From: JAIVJG01 sp964236735
GTDB taxonomy: Bacteria > Acidobacteriota > Blastocatellia > Pyrinomonadales > Pyrinomonadaceae
NCBI GenBank assembly: GCA_964236735.1
Contig: CAXSFM010000004.1
Location: 186,001 to 250,000, forward strand
Direction of reading: 5' to 3'
Length of the DNA: 64,000 bases
Positions 35,664 to 44,226 of the stretch are shown here, piece by piece. Each line of letters opens with the position of its first letter. The first letter of the stretch is position 1. The notes below the pieces were generated by a model. That model was not told where the DNA came from, ran no database searches, and worked only from the letters and a program-made list of their open reading frames with translations. Position numbers and translations under genes: made by a program.

Positions 35664-37796
35664 ATGAACATCAGCTACAACTGGCTCCGCGAACTGGTTG
35701 ACATCAAGATGGACGCGCGCGAATTGGCGCGGCGTTTGACGATGATTGGTCTGGCCGTTGATGCCGTGCATGAGACGGGCGACGATTACGTGCTTGAGAT
35801 TGATTTAACCTCGAATCGTCCCGACTGCCTATCGCATCTCGGCGTCGCGCGCGAAGTCGCCATGCTGGAAAATACACGGGTGCATCTGCCGGAGTCGCAC
35901 GCGCATACTGTCGAAGGACAGACGAGTTCTTACGCCTCCGTCGAGATTCAGGATGCGGAGTTGTGCCCGCGTTATACGGCGCGCGTGGTGCGCGGCGTGA
36001 AAATCGCGTCGTCTCCGTCGTGGCTCGTCGAACGCCTGCAAGCCATCGGTCAACGCCCCATCAACAACGTCGCGGACATTACCAACTACATCTTGCACGA
36101 GTTCGGCCAACCGCTCCATGCCTTTGATCTCGCAACTTTGACGGACAGGAAAATCATCGTCAGGCGCGCGAATGCGGGCGAAACAATCAAGACGCTCGAT
36201 GGCGTCATGCGCGAGTTGGATGCGGAGATGCTGGTCATCGCCGATGCGTCGCGCGCGGTCGCCGTCGCCGGCGTGATGGGCGGAGAAGAGACGGAGATTT
36301 CCGGCGCGACAATTGACGTGTTAATCGAGAGCGCGTATTTCAGTCCCGCCTCGATTCGCCGCACGTCGAAAACATTAGGCATGCAGACCGACGCCTCGCA
36401 CCGCTTCGAGCGCGGCGTGGATTATGACGGCGTGCGCCGCGCGCAGGACAGATGCGTCGCGCTCATCTGCGAAATCGCGGGCGGCACGGCGACCGTTGAC
36501 GCGATTGACGTTTATCCGCATCCCATCAAAATGCCGACGGTCTCGCTGCGCCCGCGTCGCGTCGAGACATTGACGGGCGTGCCTGTCGCCGCTGAGGAAT
36601 GCGAGGGCATCCTGAGCGCGCTTGGCTTTGTGCGAGAGAGTGAGTCGGAGAATTTATCAGCGACGGACGGTCGAGCGCGCGGCGACGATGAGTCATCAGA
36701 TACGAGTCTAAGCTTCCTTGTTCCATCGTGGCGTGTTGACGTGAGCGTTGAAGAAGATTTGGTCGAGGAAGTTGTGCGTCATGCAGGATACGAGAAGATT
36801 CAAGACGCGCTGCCGCCTTCAATCTTGTCAGGCGAGTATCTTAAGGACGAGCATCGCCGGCGCGCCGCGCGCCAGGCACTGACGGCTTCCGGCTTCAACG
36901 AGGCGATTAATTTCAGCTTCATTGATGCCGCGCATGATGGACAGTTCGAGTTGATTCCCGGCATTGAGCCGGCGAACGGTGAAGGGGCGGCTTTCGTCAC
37001 GCTATCAAATCCGATCATCGAAGGCGTGACGCGGATGCGACCGACGCTCTTGCCCGGACTGCTTGATGCCGCGCGGCACAACTTTAACCACGGCACGCGC
37101 AACGTCCGTCTCTTCGAGTTGGGGCGTGTCTTCGTAACCTCTTCCGTCAACGGAGAATTGCCCGTCGAGCAGCACTCGTTCGCGCTTTTGGCGACCGGCG
37201 GCGTGTTGGAAGAGGGACGCGCCGAACCCTCGCGCCAGCTGGATTTTTACGACCTCAAGGGCGCGCTTGAGTCCGTCGCAGGCGCGATGAATTTGGGCGA
37301 GTTGGAATTTGATGGCGCGAGCGCGCGACATTTACGCGAAGGACAGTCAGCAAGTATCTCGCACCAAGGCCAACTTGTCGGGACGGTCGGGAGACTCGCG
37401 GAAGATGTGGCCGCCGCGTACAAATTCCGCCAGCCGGTTTACGTGGCGGAAGTAAATCTCGGCAAGCTGTTGGAGGCGGACGTGGAGGCTGCGCGGTACG
37501 CGCCTCTGCCGCGCCATCCGTCAATCTTGCGCGACGCCTCTCTGCTCGCGCCGCGCCGCACGACGTTCGACGAAATCCGCCGCGCCGTCCTCCATCTCGG
37601 CATGGATGAATGTCGCGGCGTCTCGCTCGTTGATGTGTACGAGGGCGCGAACGTGCCGGAAGACAAACGCTCGCTGACCATTCGCATCGAGTATCGCGCC
37701 GACGAGCGCACGCTGCGTGATGAAGAGGTGGACGAGATGCAGGCGCGTGTCGTCGAGACGCTGGCGACAAAATTCGGCGCGCATTTGAGAAGCTAA
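35664..37796 (+). CDS. pheT: Phenylalanine-tRNA ligase beta subunit, short form lacking the EMAP-type tRNA-binding domain
   Basis: A 710-residue PheRS beta subunit, shorter than the usual 790-800. The ATG at 35664 starts the conserved MNISYNWLRELVD. In the common form, the segment after MIGLAVD would be followed by a roughly 110-residue EMAP/OB-fold tRNA-binding domain; here it passes directly to YVLEIDLTSNRPDCLSHLGVAREVA. The B3/B4 editing region (PINNVADITNYILHEFGQPLHAFD), B5, core-like domain and C-terminal FDX-ACB domain (from about 612) are present. Upstream ATG codons in hairpin E are not used by this reading. Confidence 0.95.
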   Translation: MNISYNWLRELVDIKMDARELARRLTMIGLAVDAVHETGDDYVLEIDLTSNRPDCLSHLGVAREVAMLENTRVHLPESHAHTVEGQTSSYASVEIQDAELCPRYTARVVRGVKIASSPSWLVERLQAIGQRPINNVADITNYILHEFGQPLHAFDLATLTDRKIIVRRANAGETIKTLDGVMRELDAEMLVIADASRAVAVAGVMGGEETEISGATIDVLIESAYFSPASIRRTSKTLGMQTDASHRFERGVDYDGVRRAQDRCVALICEIAGGTATVDAIDVYPHPIKMPTVSLRPRRVETLTGVPVAAEECEGILSALGFVRESESENLSATDGRARGDDESSDTSLSFLVPSWRVDVSVEEDLVEEVVRHAGYEKIQDALPPSILSGEYLKDEHRRRAARQALTASGFNEAINFSFIDAAHDGQFELIPGIEPANGEGAAFVTLSNPIIEGVTRMRPTLLPGLLDAARHNFNHGTRNVRLFELGRVFVTSSVNGELPVEQHSFALLATGGVLEEGRAEPSRQLDFYDLKGALESVAGAMNLGELEFDGASARHLREGQSASISHQGQLVGTVGRLAEDVAAAYKFRQPVYVAEVNLGKLLEADVEAARYAPLPRHPSILRDASLLAPRRTTFDEIRRAVLHLGMDECRGVSLVDVYEGANVPEDKRSLTIRIEYRADERTLRDEEVDEMQARVVETLATKFGAHLRS

Positions 37797-37817
37797 GAGA
37801 CTCTGGGTGTCAGGAAT

Positions 37818-37884
37818 AAGAGGTTAGAAAAAGATAAATGCTAACCTCTAGCCGCCAACCTCCAGCCTCTGCTTTTTATTTCTT
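37818..37884 (+). repeat. Repeat hairpin F after pheT, possible terminator
   Basis: AGAGGTTAG (37819-37827) pairs with CTAACCTCT (37841-37849). The right arm continues as an imperfect tandem copy, CTAACCTCTAGCCGC then CAACCTCCAGCCTC. A T-rich run (37872-37884) follows. It lies 20 bp after the pheT stop and could end the thrS-pheT transcript. It resembles hairpins A-E in being made of short tandem units. Confidence 0.55.
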
Positions 37885-37977
37885 GCGCTGGCGACGTTGT
37901 CGTCGCATAATCGTGCGGCAGTTTTGCCGCAGAGCAATTCTTCAAGTTCACTAAGCCGCAAAGTTTGGAGAGTGACG

Positions 37978-38259
37978 ATGGTCGGACTCACAGGTCTGGA
38001 AAAATTCTCGCACCTTGAAGATAAAATTTACCGCACCATCGAACTGACGAAATCGCTGCGTCAGGAGAAGGAAGCGTTGGAGCGCGAGATCACTTCGGTG
38101 CGCCGTGAACTCGGCACGCTGCTCGATGAAAAGGAACGACTCGAATCACACGTCGAGCGTTTGATGTCGGAGCGGGATACGGTACGCACGAAAGTCGAGG
38201 CGATGCTCGACGCCATCGCCGTGCTCGAACCGGAAGCTTTTGAAGTGATGCGAAAGTAG
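37978..38259 (+). CDS. ZapB-like coiled-coil protein
   Basis: A 93-residue protein that is almost entirely coiled coil (about residues 12-80, heptads such as SLRQEKEALEREITSVRREL). The ATG at 37978 has GGAG nine bases upstream; the frame is open to 37897. It is placed 18 bp before zapA. A short coiled-coil gene in this position is often annotated zapB, which in Escherichia coli bridges ZapA-FtsZ to the chromosome terminus. Identity is by size, structure and neighbour, not by strong sequence similarity. Confidence 0.7.
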   Translation: MVGLTGLEKFSHLEDKIYRTIELTKSLRQEKEALEREITSVRRELGTLLDEKERLESHVERLMSERDTVRTKVEAMLDAIAVLEPEAFEVMRK

Positions 38260-38277
38260 TTCGCTGGGTAAAATCTT

Positions 38278-38643
38278 ATGAGCGCCATCAAAGGCACGGG
38301 CGATGGGAACATGACGCCCACCATCCGGGTCGAAATCTACAATCAGACTTACAACATCCGCTCGGACGGCGACAGCGAATACGTCACCGGCCTCGCCGAG
38401 TTTGTTGACCGGCGGATGCGCGAAATCTCTTCGGGCACGCTGACAGTTGACTCGCTCAAGGTCGCGATTCTCGCCGCGCTGCACATCGCCGATGAACTGC
38501 ACCGACTCAAACGACTGCACGAACAGGCCGACTCTCAACTCGCTTCGCGCAGCGCCGAATGCGCGGAAATGCTCGACCGAATTTTGAAAACTCGCACTGC
38601 CGAGCAGTCCTCCACAGGTTCCAACAACTCTTCGTTTTCGTGA
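38278..38643 (+). CDS. zapA: Cell division protein ZapA
   Basis: A 121-residue ZapA, which crosslinks FtsZ filaments at the division site. The globular part reads TIRVEIYNQTYNIRSDGDSEYVTGLAEFVDRRMREI (about 13-48), followed by VDSLKVAILAALHIADELHRLK and a C-terminal coiled coil. The start at 38278 has no good ribosome binding site; an ATG at 38311 begins the conserved fold and is an alternative. A 6S-RNA-like gene lies just downstream, the order known from zapA-ssrS of Proteobacteria. Confidence 0.88.
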   Translation: MSAIKGTGDGNMTPTIRVEIYNQTYNIRSDGDSEYVTGLAEFVDRRMREISSGTLTVDSLKVAILAALHIADELHRLKRLHEQADSQLASRSAECAEMLDRILKTRTAEQSSTGSNNSSFS

Positions 38644-38697
38644 ACGTCCCGCCGGATTTGTCAAGTTTAATGCCGCAGTTTTTCGCCTGTAAAAAAT

Positions 38698-38733
38698 CTG
38701 AAAAACGAACTTTACCTGTGCTAGTATTTTCAC
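38698..38733 (+). promoter_or_regulatory. Extended -10 promoter of the candidate 6S RNA
   Basis: CTGAAA (38698-38703) and TAGTAT (38722-38727) are 18 bp apart, and TG one base before the -10 gives TGCTAGTAT, an extended -10. Transcription would start near G38734, exactly where the closing stem of the RNA begins. Confidence 0.6.
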
Positions 38734-38938
38734 GGCTGAGGGGACAGTCTGCGGGGTTCGTCACCGATTTTTCGATGATTGAGCCAACGCCGTTTGAAAG
38801 GGAGACCGACGCCGTTTAAGCCAGTGCAATCCCTCAATGAAGGGAGTTGCCGGAGGCTGCGGCTTTCCAAGGTCACCCACCTGTCAAGTGCAGGTTCAAT
38901 TTCGGCTTCGGAGCGGCCCGTGCGGAATCCTCTCTGCC
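38734..38938 (+). ncRNA. ssrS: Candidate 6S RNA
   Basis: A region of about 205 bases with rod-like pairing and no open frame. GGCTGAGGGGA (38734-38744) pairs with TCCTCTCTGCC (38928-38938) with one U-U mismatch, and the next bases CTGCGGGG pair with CCCGTGCGG. The 3' half carries CACCCACCTG with CAGGT, a small hairpin where 6S RNAs have one beside the central bubble. An apical hairpin lies near 38827-38851. 6S RNA mimics an open promoter and binds sigma70 RNA polymerase. Its place just after zapA matches zapA-ssrS synteny. No covariance search was run. Confidence 0.65.
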
Positions 38939-38944
38939 TTCTAA

Positions 38945-39001
38945 AAATCGTGAATCATCAACGTGAGTAGTCACCTTGAAGATTCACGATTTACTTTTTT
39001 T
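38945..39001. terminator. Bidirectional intrinsic terminator
   Basis: A perfect 12-bp inverted repeat, AAATCGTGAATC (38945-38956) and GATTCACGATTT (38981-38992), with a nested GTGA/TCAC hairpin in the loop. TTTTTTT (38995-39001) follows on the plus strand and TTTTT on the minus strand. It can end both the candidate 6S transcript and the convergent thioesterase gene. Confidence 0.8.
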
Positions 39002-39494
39002 ACGCAGGCGGATTGTCGTCGGGAACGCGCAAGGCGCGCGCTGCGGCGACGGCCAGAGGCGGCGCGGTGAGCGCGTGGCGGTAAATTTCAGGCAGCGAAA
39101 TGACGCGCCCGTTCGGGTCTGTGACGACGTGGCCGGTTTCGCCCTCGGCGATTACTTGATGATCAGCCGGGCGCATAATTTCGTAGCCGAAGCGGACTGA
39201 GCGGCGGCGCAACTCCGTGACGCGCGTGCGGACGAGCAGTTCGTCGTCATAATAGGCGGGCGCTTTGTAACGGCAGTAGCTTTCCGCGACGACGAGAAAA
39301 GCGTGGTCGTTTTCCTCCATGTCTCGATAAGCGAAGCCGCGCGCGCGACAAAACTCCGTGCGTCCAATCTCGAACCACACAAGATAGTTCGCATGATAGA
39401 CTACGCCCATGCGATCCGTTTCGGCATAGCGGACACGGACGGGGGCTTCATGCCAGTCTTCGGAGTGGGCATTGTCGTGAGTAATTTCCGTCAT
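39000..39494 (-). CDS. YbgC/FadM family acyl-CoA thioesterase
   Basis: A 164-residue hotdog-fold thioesterase. The family motif VRVRYAETDRMGVVYHANYLVWFEIGRTEF (about 18-47) has the conserved Asp (D27) and the Tyr-His-Ala-Asn segment of the 4-hydroxybenzoyl-CoA thioesterase type. Such enzymes hydrolyse acyl-CoA; the chain length cannot be told. It is a single minus-strand gene ending at the bidirectional terminator. Confidence 0.88.
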   Translation of the reverse strand: MTEITHDNAHSEDWHEAPVRVRYAETDRMGVVYHANYLVWFEIGRTEFCRARGFAYRDMEENDHAFLVVAESYCRYKAPAYYDDELLVRTRVTELRRRSVRFGYEIMRPADHQVIAEGETGHVVTDPNGRVISLPEIYRHALTAPPLAVAAARALRVPDDNPPA

Positions 39495-39593
39495 CTGAAA
39501 TCTAATGCCTCCTACTTTCGTCTGCGGCGCGCGAGCGTTATTGTGGGTTGCGGGTTCGTTCGGTGAGCGGACTATAAAAGCGAAGTGTTAAAG

Positions 39594-40901
39594 ATGTCAA
39601 AGCAAAACGAACTGATGAAATTGACGAGATATGCGTGCGCGCTGTTGGTTTTGTGCGCGTTGTTGTCCGGCCTTGGAAATGTCGGAAGCGCACAGAAGGC
39701 CAAGCCTGCCGCCATCAATCCGAAGTCCGTCGCCATCCGTGAAGCGACCGACGAAGTTTTGCGCGAGACGAGTGAAATCAGGCAACTCTCCGTGCTGCAT
39801 CCCGTCGCGAGCGGCGCGCAATCGCGTGCGGAAATCGAGCAGACCTTGATTCATAATCTCGACGAAAGCTCGACGCCCGCGCAGTTGGCGGCTTCGGAAA
39901 CGTTGTTGAAAAAAATGGGTCAAGCGCCGGTTGATTTTCAACTGCGCCCGTTCATTATCAAGCTGCTGACGGAGCAAGTCGCAGGCTATTACGATCCGAA
40001 GACGCAGAAATTTTATCTCGCCGACTGGATTGATCCCGACGGGCAAAAGCCTGTCATCGCGCACGAGTTGACGCACGCTTTGCAAGATCAGCATTTCAAT
40101 CTGCGGCGTTTTGAGAAATGGCCGAAACACGATGCGGACGCGGAACTCGCCGTACACGCGCTCATCGAAGGCGACGCGACAGCCTTGATGATTCAGTATG
40201 CGACGCGCAGCCCCCTGCGCGTGCTGGCGATGTTGAAGTCCTTGGCCGAGAGCGGCGCGGCCTCGACCGAACAGATTGACAAAGCCCCGCGCGCAATCCG
40301 CGAGTCGCTGCTGTTCCCGTACACGCAGGGCATGACGTGGGTCAATCAACTTTACAAGCGCGGCGGGTGGGAAATGGTCTCGCACGCTTACACGGATTTG
40401 CCGAAGTCCACCGAACAGATTCTGCACCCGGACAAATATTTCGCGCATGAAGCGCCGCTCGCCAACATCACCGCGAAAAATCTTTCGGCGTCGCTCGGCA
40501 AAGGTTGGAAGCAGGCGGACAACGACGTGAATGGCGAGTGGGGGTACTACCTCATCCTCGACGAGTTTCTGAAATCGGCGGACGAGTCGCAGCAGGCCGC
40601 CGCCGGTTGGAACGGTGATCGCTACGCGCTTTACACGGGGCCGAACAAAGGCGACGTGCTCATCACGCAGAAAACTTTCTGGGACACGGAGATGGACGCG
40701 CGCGAGTTTTTCGAGGCGTACTCGAAGCGCACGACGCGGCGTTACGAGATTGAGCCGACGGAGAGCGCGACAACGGAAGTCTCTCGCCAATGGAAGACGA
40801 AAGAGGGCGGCGTAATGATCGAACGCAGAGGCAAGAGCGTCTTGATTGTCGAAGGTGTACCCGACAAGTTGAAAGTCGAATCGCTGATTAAAATGCTCTG
40901 A
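39594..40901 (+). CDS. Secreted HELTH-motif metallopeptidase-like protein
   Basis: A protein of about 435 residues with an N-terminal signal peptide (hydrophobic YACALLVLCALLSGLG, ending near VGSAQ). HELTH lies about 155 residues in, in the context PVIAHELTHALQDQHFNL, and a Glu in HALIEGDAT 31 residues later is a suitable third zinc ligand, as in gluzincins. The C-terminal half has repeated Asp/Glu and aromatic residues and no second domain I recognise. Similar genes are annotated as hypothetical in Acidobacteriota. The start is uncertain: GTG 39585, ATG 39594 or ATG 39615. Confidence 0.7.
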   Translation: MSKQNELMKLTRYACALLVLCALLSGLGNVGSAQKAKPAAINPKSVAIREATDEVLRETSEIRQLSVLHPVASGAQSRAEIEQTLIHNLDESSTPAQLAASETLLKKMGQAPVDFQLRPFIIKLLTEQVAGYYDPKTQKFYLADWIDPDGQKPVIAHELTHALQDQHFNLRRFEKWPKHDADAELAVHALIEGDATALMIQYATRSPLRVLAMLKSLAESGAASTEQIDKAPRAIRESLLFPYTQGMTWVNQLYKRGGWEMVSHAYTDLPKSTEQILHPDKYFAHEAPLANITAKNLSASLGKGWKQADNDVNGEWGYYLILDEFLKSADESQQAAAGWNGDRYALYTGPNKGDVLITQKTFWDTEMDAREFFEAYSKRTTRRYEIEPTESATTEVSRQWKTKEGGVMIERRGKSVLIVEGVPDKLKVESLIKML

Positions 40902-41044
40902 CGAATCGAATTGCGTGCGTTGTTCTCGCGCGCGCATCTGTGTTATTTTTCAATCCTCCTTCAAGCTCTTAAAATTTGCTCGACAGACGGCTCCGCGCAC
41001 GCTCGATGTGAGTGCGTGTGTGCGGATGCCGGTGTGGGTTATTG

Positions 41045-42685
41045 ATGAAATTAACGTCGCCGCCACAAGCGGAGAAGAGAACGCGACTGCGCGAGTTAAC
41101 CGCCGAATGGCGCGCGCTCGAAGCGAAACTGCGCGAAGGCGGCGGCAGCGATAAAATCGAGCGACAGCACAAACAGGGAAAATTGACGGCGCGCGAGCGT
41201 GTCGAGTTGTTGTTTGACAAAGACACATACCGTCAAGAGATCGGCCTGCTCGTCGCTTACGATCAATATGAGGGCGGCGCGCCGTCGGCGGGCGTCGTGA
41301 CGATGGTCGGGCGCGTGGCGGGGCGTGAGGCGGTCGTGGTCGCCAACGATGCGACGGTCAAAGCCGGCTCGTGGTGGCCGGAGACGATCAAGAAAATTCT
41401 TCGCGCGCAGGAAATCGCGATGCGCTCCCGCGTGCCGATTATTTATCTCGTGGACTCGGCGGGCGTCAATCTCCCGTATCAGGGCGGCGTCTTTCCCGGA
41501 CAATACGGCGCGGCGCGCATCTTCTACTACAACTCGATCATGCGGCGTTACCTGCATGTGCCGCAGATCGCGGCGGTGATGGGGCCGTGCGTGGCGGGCG
41601 GCGCGTACCTGCCCGCGCTCTCGGACTTCATCGTGATGGTCGAGAATACTTCGTTCATGGGACTCGGCGGCGCGAATCTGGTGAAGGGCGCGACGGGACA
41701 GACGATTGACAACGAGACGCTCGGCGGCGCGCGCACGCATACGGAACTTTCCGGCGTCGCGCACTATCGAGTCGAATTCGACGAGGCGTGCGTCGAGAAA
41801 ATCAGAGAAGTCGTCTCGGAGCTTCCCGTGCCGCAGAAAGCGCCGGTCTCTCTTGCCGAAGTTCAAAATGGCGCGCGTCCCATCGAAGATTTATACACGC
41901 TGATTCCCGAAGACCATCGCCAGCCCTACAACGCGCGCGAAGTCCTCTCGTGTATTTTCGATGAAGGACACCTGGACGAGTTTCAAGCTGATTATGCGAA
42001 GGAAATCATCACCGGGCACGCGCGCATACGCGGCATACAGGTCGGCGTCATCGCCAACAATCGCGGGATGATTCGCGAGCCGGGCGGCAAAGCTCCGAAG
42101 TTCGGTGGCATCATTTACACGGACTCGGCGGAGAAAGTCGCCTACTTCATCGAGACGTGTCATCGTCATCGCACGCCGCTCGTCTTCATTCAAGATGTGT
42201 CGGGCTTCATGGTTGGCGCAGACGCAGAGCATTCGGGCATCATCCGCGCGGGCGCGCGCTTCGTCGAAGCGATGGCGACGGCCAGCGTGCCGAAGATCGT
42301 GCTGACGATCAATCACGCATCGGGCGCGGGCTATTACGCGATGGCCGGACAGGGCTTCGACCCCGACTTCATACTTAGCTGGCCGACCGGCAGGATGGGC
42401 GTGATGGAAGGCGACTCGGCGGTGGGCGCACTGTTCGGCACGCAACTCGACAAGTTGAAACGTGAGGGCGGAGAGCCTGACGAAAAGTTGAAGGCGGAGA
42501 TGGCGCAGGTGCGCGCCGACTACGATCAGCAGCTTGACGCGAAGTATGCCGCCGCGCGTGGCTTTGTGGATGCGGTCATCGCCCCGGAAGAGACACGCGA
42601 CGCGCTCGAACTCGCGTTGCGCGTGAGCCTCAACCATGACGGGCCGCATCTCGGCCAGTTCGTGTTGCCCGCGACGTTGGCCTGA
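41045..42685 (+). CDS. Acyl-CoA carboxylase beta (carboxyltransferase) subunit
   Basis: A 546-residue carboxyltransferase of the methylcrotonyl/propionyl/geranyl-CoA carboxylase type. It transfers carboxylate from biotin to an acyl-CoA. Seen are the N-terminal KLTARERVELLFD, VDSAGVNLPYQGGVFPGQYGAARIFYYN near 150-177 and the C-terminal IRAGARFVEAMATASVPKIVLTINHASGAGYYAM. The phrase LPYQGGVFP and length favour the methylcrotonyl/geranyl-CoA group over propionyl-CoA carboxylase. No biotin carboxylase subunit is in the window. AtuA genes downstream would agree with terpene or leucine degradation. ATG 41045 is the first sensible start. Confidence 0.88.
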   Translation: MKLTSPPQAEKRTRLRELTAEWRALEAKLREGGGSDKIERQHKQGKLTARERVELLFDKDTYRQEIGLLVAYDQYEGGAPSAGVVTMVGRVAGREAVVVANDATVKAGSWWPETIKKILRAQEIAMRSRVPIIYLVDSAGVNLPYQGGVFPGQYGAARIFYYNSIMRRYLHVPQIAAVMGPCVAGGAYLPALSDFIVMVENTSFMGLGGANLVKGATGQTIDNETLGGARTHTELSGVAHYRVEFDEACVEKIREVVSELPVPQKAPVSLAEVQNGARPIEDLYTLIPEDHRQPYNAREVLSCIFDEGHLDEFQADYAKEIITGHARIRGIQVGVIANNRGMIREPGGKAPKFGGIIYTDSAEKVAYFIETCHRHRTPLVFIQDVSGFMVGADAEHSGIIRAGARFVEAMATASVPKIVLTINHASGAGYYAMAGQGFDPDFILSWPTGRMGVMEGDSAVGALFGTQLDKLKREGGEPDEKLKAEMAQVRADYDQQLDAKYAAARGFVDAVIAPEETRDALELALRVSLNHDGPHLGQFVLPATLA

Positions 42686-42936
42686 TCCGTCTCTTCAATT
42701 TTCACGCTCCCGGATTTTGGCGGCGGGTCTGCAAAAAATTAGTGCATTTGAGGCCGCTCTTGTGCGACACTAGGGCTTCATTCCGCCAGACTTTAATTGA
42801 TTTACCTTTCGCTTAACGGCGAAGCCGGTTTTTGGGTTGGTGCGTCCGAGGGCAGAAGTCCCTGATCGGTCGTCAACATTTTACAGACGTGCGTCCGCGC
42901 GACGCGCGTCGTCATCACAGCAGGAGGAAAGCATCC

Positions 42937-44028
42937 ATGAGTAAGAGCAACAGCGTGAGATTCGTTGGACTTCTTTTATTTTTAGTCATCGGCACGGCTG
43001 CCCTCGTCACCGCCGACCTCGGCGTGCTGGCGCAAAATTCCAACAGCAGCACGACCGGCGACGCCATGCAGAACGGCAACATGTCGAACATGAACATGAA
43101 CGCGAACACGAGCCGTCGCAGCAGAGGTCGCGGCAGTCGTCGTGGCAGCCGCAGCATGAACTCGAATATGTCGGGCGAAGGCAACATGAATATGTCCGGC
43201 GATTCAAACATGAACATGTCGCAGGACAACAGCAACATGTCGTCCGGCAACGCGAATATGTCAACGGACAATGCGAACATGTCCGGCGGTACGGGCAGCA
43301 TGAGTACGGAAGGGGCGGGAACTCGTGGCGGTCGTCGCGGTCGTCGAGGCAGTGCGTCGAGCGCGCCGATGGCTAACTCAGCACAGGCGGGCATGACGCC
43401 GGGCGAAAGTAATATGAGTGGCGAGCAGACCGATCTGTCGGGAACTTATACCGGCAACCTGACGATGACGGGCGGACAGGAAATGTCCGGGCCGGCGACG
43501 CTGACCATTACCGGCAACCAGTTCACGGTCGAGAGCGGCGGGACATCGCACACAGGCCGCGTCACCGGCGTCACGACGCGCGGTTACACAGGCATCACGA
43601 TGTTCTTTAGCGACCTGACCGATTCGACCACCAACACTCCTCTGGCCGTCTCTGCGCGCGCGCGCAAGAGCGGAGATCATTTGACGCTGACGGCAGTCCC
43701 GAACACGCGAAATACTATCTCCTTCTCGTCAGGCGGCGGCGCAACGACGGGCGGCGGGCGTCATAGCCGCCGTGGTCATCACGCGACGGGTACGGCTCCG
43801 GCGACAGACGCGACGCCGATGACCACCGATACGACGACACCGGCGACGCCAACCGATACGATGACGCCGATGACACCTCCCGCCGATTCAGCGACGCCAG
43901 CTGCCACACCGCCGAGAGGCCGTCGCGGCAGCCGTCGTGGGCGTGGCGCGAACACGAACAGCAACATGAGCGACAACATGAACATGAACGGCAACAGCAA
44001 TATGAACCCGACGACTCCGCCGAGATAA
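42937..44028 (+). CDS. Exported low-complexity protein rich in Met/Asn/Ser and Arg/Gly
   Basis: A 363-residue predicted exported protein, not a recognised family. A signal peptide (about 1-33) ends near GVLAQ. Residues 40-130 are dominated by short repeats such as NMNMN, SNMSG, NANMS; the pattern returns at the C-terminus (NMSDNMNMNGNSNMNP). Three basic clusters (RRSRGRGSRRGSRS, RGGRRGRRGS, RGRRGSRRGRG) interrupt it. A central segment (about 165-270, TDLSGTYTGNLTMTGGQEMSG...) looks like a folded beta-rich domain. AGGAGGAA lies eight bases before the ATG. Met-rich repeats can bind copper(I); that is only a possibility here. Confidence 0.7.
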   Translation: MSKSNSVRFVGLLLFLVIGTAALVTADLGVLAQNSNSSTTGDAMQNGNMSNMNMNANTSRRSRGRGSRRGSRSMNSNMSGEGNMNMSGDSNMNMSQDNSNMSSGNANMSTDNANMSGGTGSMSTEGAGTRGGRRGRRGSASSAPMANSAQAGMTPGESNMSGEQTDLSGTYTGNLTMTGGQEMSGPATLTITGNQFTVESGGTSHTGRVTGVTTRGYTGITMFFSDLTDSTTNTPLAVSARARKSGDHLTLTAVPNTRNTISFSSGGGATTGGGRHSRRGHHATGTAPATDATPMTTDTTTPATPTDTMTPMTPPADSATPAATPPRGRRGSRRGRGANTNSNMSDNMNMNGNSNMNPTTPPR

Positions 44029-44110
44029 AAAGTTCATTGCGGCTGTTATTGACAGAGAAGCGGGGCGTGATTTGAAAAGTTGAGACGGCTCAACACCAGC
44101 CCTTTCGATT

Positions 44111-44157
44111 GCGGGTGGCGCGTTTTCCGTCGGAAATGCGCCGCCCGCTTTTCTGTT
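44111..44157 (+). terminator. Intrinsic terminator after the Met/Asn-rich gene
   Basis: A stem of 16-17 bp (44111-44128 with 44132-44148) with one bulge and G-U pairs, followed by TTTTCTGTTT. It lies 83 bp after the stop. Confidence 0.8.
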
Positions 44158-44226
44158 TGCGACGGTTCGCATAAACGTCTGTACTTGATTAAACTAAAAC
44201 AAATTTGAAGACCAGATAGGAGTGAG

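Noticed and set aside
39597..40937. 446-codon open frame on the minus strand across the HELTH metallopeptidase gene
   Set aside because: It is the antisense shadow of the plus-strand gene, which has a signal peptide and a clear HELTH motif.
42686..42936. Riboswitch in the leader of the Met/Asn-rich gene, with small GC hairpins
   Set aside because: The hairpins match no riboswitch core I know (not GEMM, cobalamin or SAM types); nothing further can be supported.
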